Source: an uncultured Eubacteriales bacterium (lineage in GTDB: Bacteria > Bacillota_A > Clostridia > Oscillospirales > Acutalibacteraceae). From it: a stretch of DNA of 6,626 nucleotides. The position numbers were made by a program, and so were the translations under genes. The notes under the pieces were generated by a model. That model was not told the origin of the DNA, did not search any database, and worked only from the letters and a program-made list of their open reading frames with translations. Within the stretch, counting starts at the first letter, position 1, and each line of letters begins with the position of its first letter. Positions 6,150 to 6,626 of the stretch are shown here, in pieces. Location of the stretch: assembly GCA_934454005.1 (NCBI GenBank), contig CAKSGI010000106.1:1-6626 (forward strand). Direction: 5' to 3'.

Positions 6150-6626
6150 TTGAAAAAGGAAAATAAGATATTTAGTGTTCTTCAGCGTATAGGTAGATCT
6201 TTTATGTTTCCTATAGCATTATTACCAGTTGCAGGATTGCTGTTAGGAATAGGATCTTCTTTTACGAATGAGACAATGATTGCTTCATATAATCTTCAAG
6301 GATTTCTTGGAGCAGGAACATTTATGAATAAACTTCTTACAGTTATGTCTGATACGGGTAACATTATTTTTGCAAATTTGCCGATTATATTTGCAATGGG
6401 AGTAGCACTTGGAATGGCTGAAAAAGAAAAAGCTACGGCTACTTTATCTGCGGCAATAGCATTTTTTGTTATGCACCAGACAATAAATTCATTATTAAAT
6501 ATTAACGGAATGCTTGAAGAAGGCAAAATGCTAGAAGGGACAACAGGAGATGTTTGTGGAATTACATCTCTTGAAATGGGAGTTTTTGGAGGTATTATTG
6601 TAGGTTTAGGAGTAGCGGCACTTCAC
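6150..6626 (+). CDS. PTS permease IIC domain, glucose/N-acetylglucosamine family, N-terminal part (runs off right edge)
   Basis: The first 159 codons of a membrane sugar permease of the glucose PTS superfamily (PtsG/NagE type). The protein opens with a short basic stretch, then LQRIGRSFMFPIALLPVAGL (11-30), the hallmark N-terminus of these IIC proteins. It continues with FANLPIIFAMGVALGMA (74-90) and MGVFGGIIVGLGVAALH (143-159), matching the family's first membrane segments. Substrate and whether a IIB domain follows cannot be known from this fragment. The frame also allows ATG 6138 or GTG 6141, but GGTGAT (6140-6145) is well placed for TTG 6150 and the TTG start gives a family-like N-terminus. 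It lies 152 nt after crr, beyond a terminator, so it probably has its own promoter or depends on read-through. The likely phosphate donor is the adjacent IIA. Confidence 0.93.
   Translation, partial: MKKENKIFSVLQRIGRSFMFPIALLPVAGLLLGIGSSFTNETMIASYNLQGFLGAGTFMNKLLTVMSDTGNIIFANLPIIFAMGVALGMAEKEKATATLSAAIAFFVMHQTINSLLNINGMLEEGKMLEGTTGDVCGITSLEMGVFGGIIVGLGVAALH

Noticed and set aside
6296..6526. 76-codon open frame on the - strand
   Set aside because: Antisense to the IIC permease, whose + strand translation matches a known family.
1..6626. Possible novel defence, mobile or biosynthetic system
   Set aside because: All genes belong to well-known housekeeping families in plausible operons; no transposase, integrase, repeats array or unknown gene was found.

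Overview
The window looks like ordinary core chromosome from a low-GC Gram-positive bacterium, most likely a member of the Clostridia (Bacillota). The basis is strong A+T bias in genes and spacers, strong AGGAGG-type ribosome binding sites with some TTG starts, a tepA gene upstream of an ftsK/spoIIIE-type translocase as in Bacillus, and a ptsH-ptsI phosphotransferase operon. I could not assign a genus. I see no phage, insertion sequence, CRISPR, tRNA or rRNA, and no evidence for a novel multigene system.

The left half (1-3186) reads leftward as one probable operon: tepA (ClpP-fold serine protease), uppP (undecaprenyl-diphosphate phosphatase) and ftsK/spoIIIE (DNA translocase, running off the left edge after 424 codons). 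It is driven by a good extended -10 promoter at 3246-3274. A perfect 11-bp inverted repeat lies between tepA and uppP, and a 12-bp GC-rich hairpin lies inside the first codons of ftsK. The three products serve protein turnover, cell-wall lipid-carrier recycling and chromosome segregation.

A divergent AT-rich intergenic region (3187-3564) holds both promoters and two palindromes that could be operators.

The right half (3565-6626) reads rightward: ptsH (HPr), ptsI (enzyme I), crr (free-standing glucose-type IIA), an intrinsic terminator, then the start of a glucose/N-acetylglucosamine-family PTS IIC gene that runs off the right edge. Together they form a complete phosphorelay: PEP to enzyme I (His188), to HPr (His15), to IIA (His81), to the membrane permease. 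The most notable biology is that HPr has Arg at position 46, where Gram-positive HPr normally carries the regulatory serine phosphorylated by HPr kinase. Enzyme I also ends about 20 residues earlier than the E. coli enzyme.
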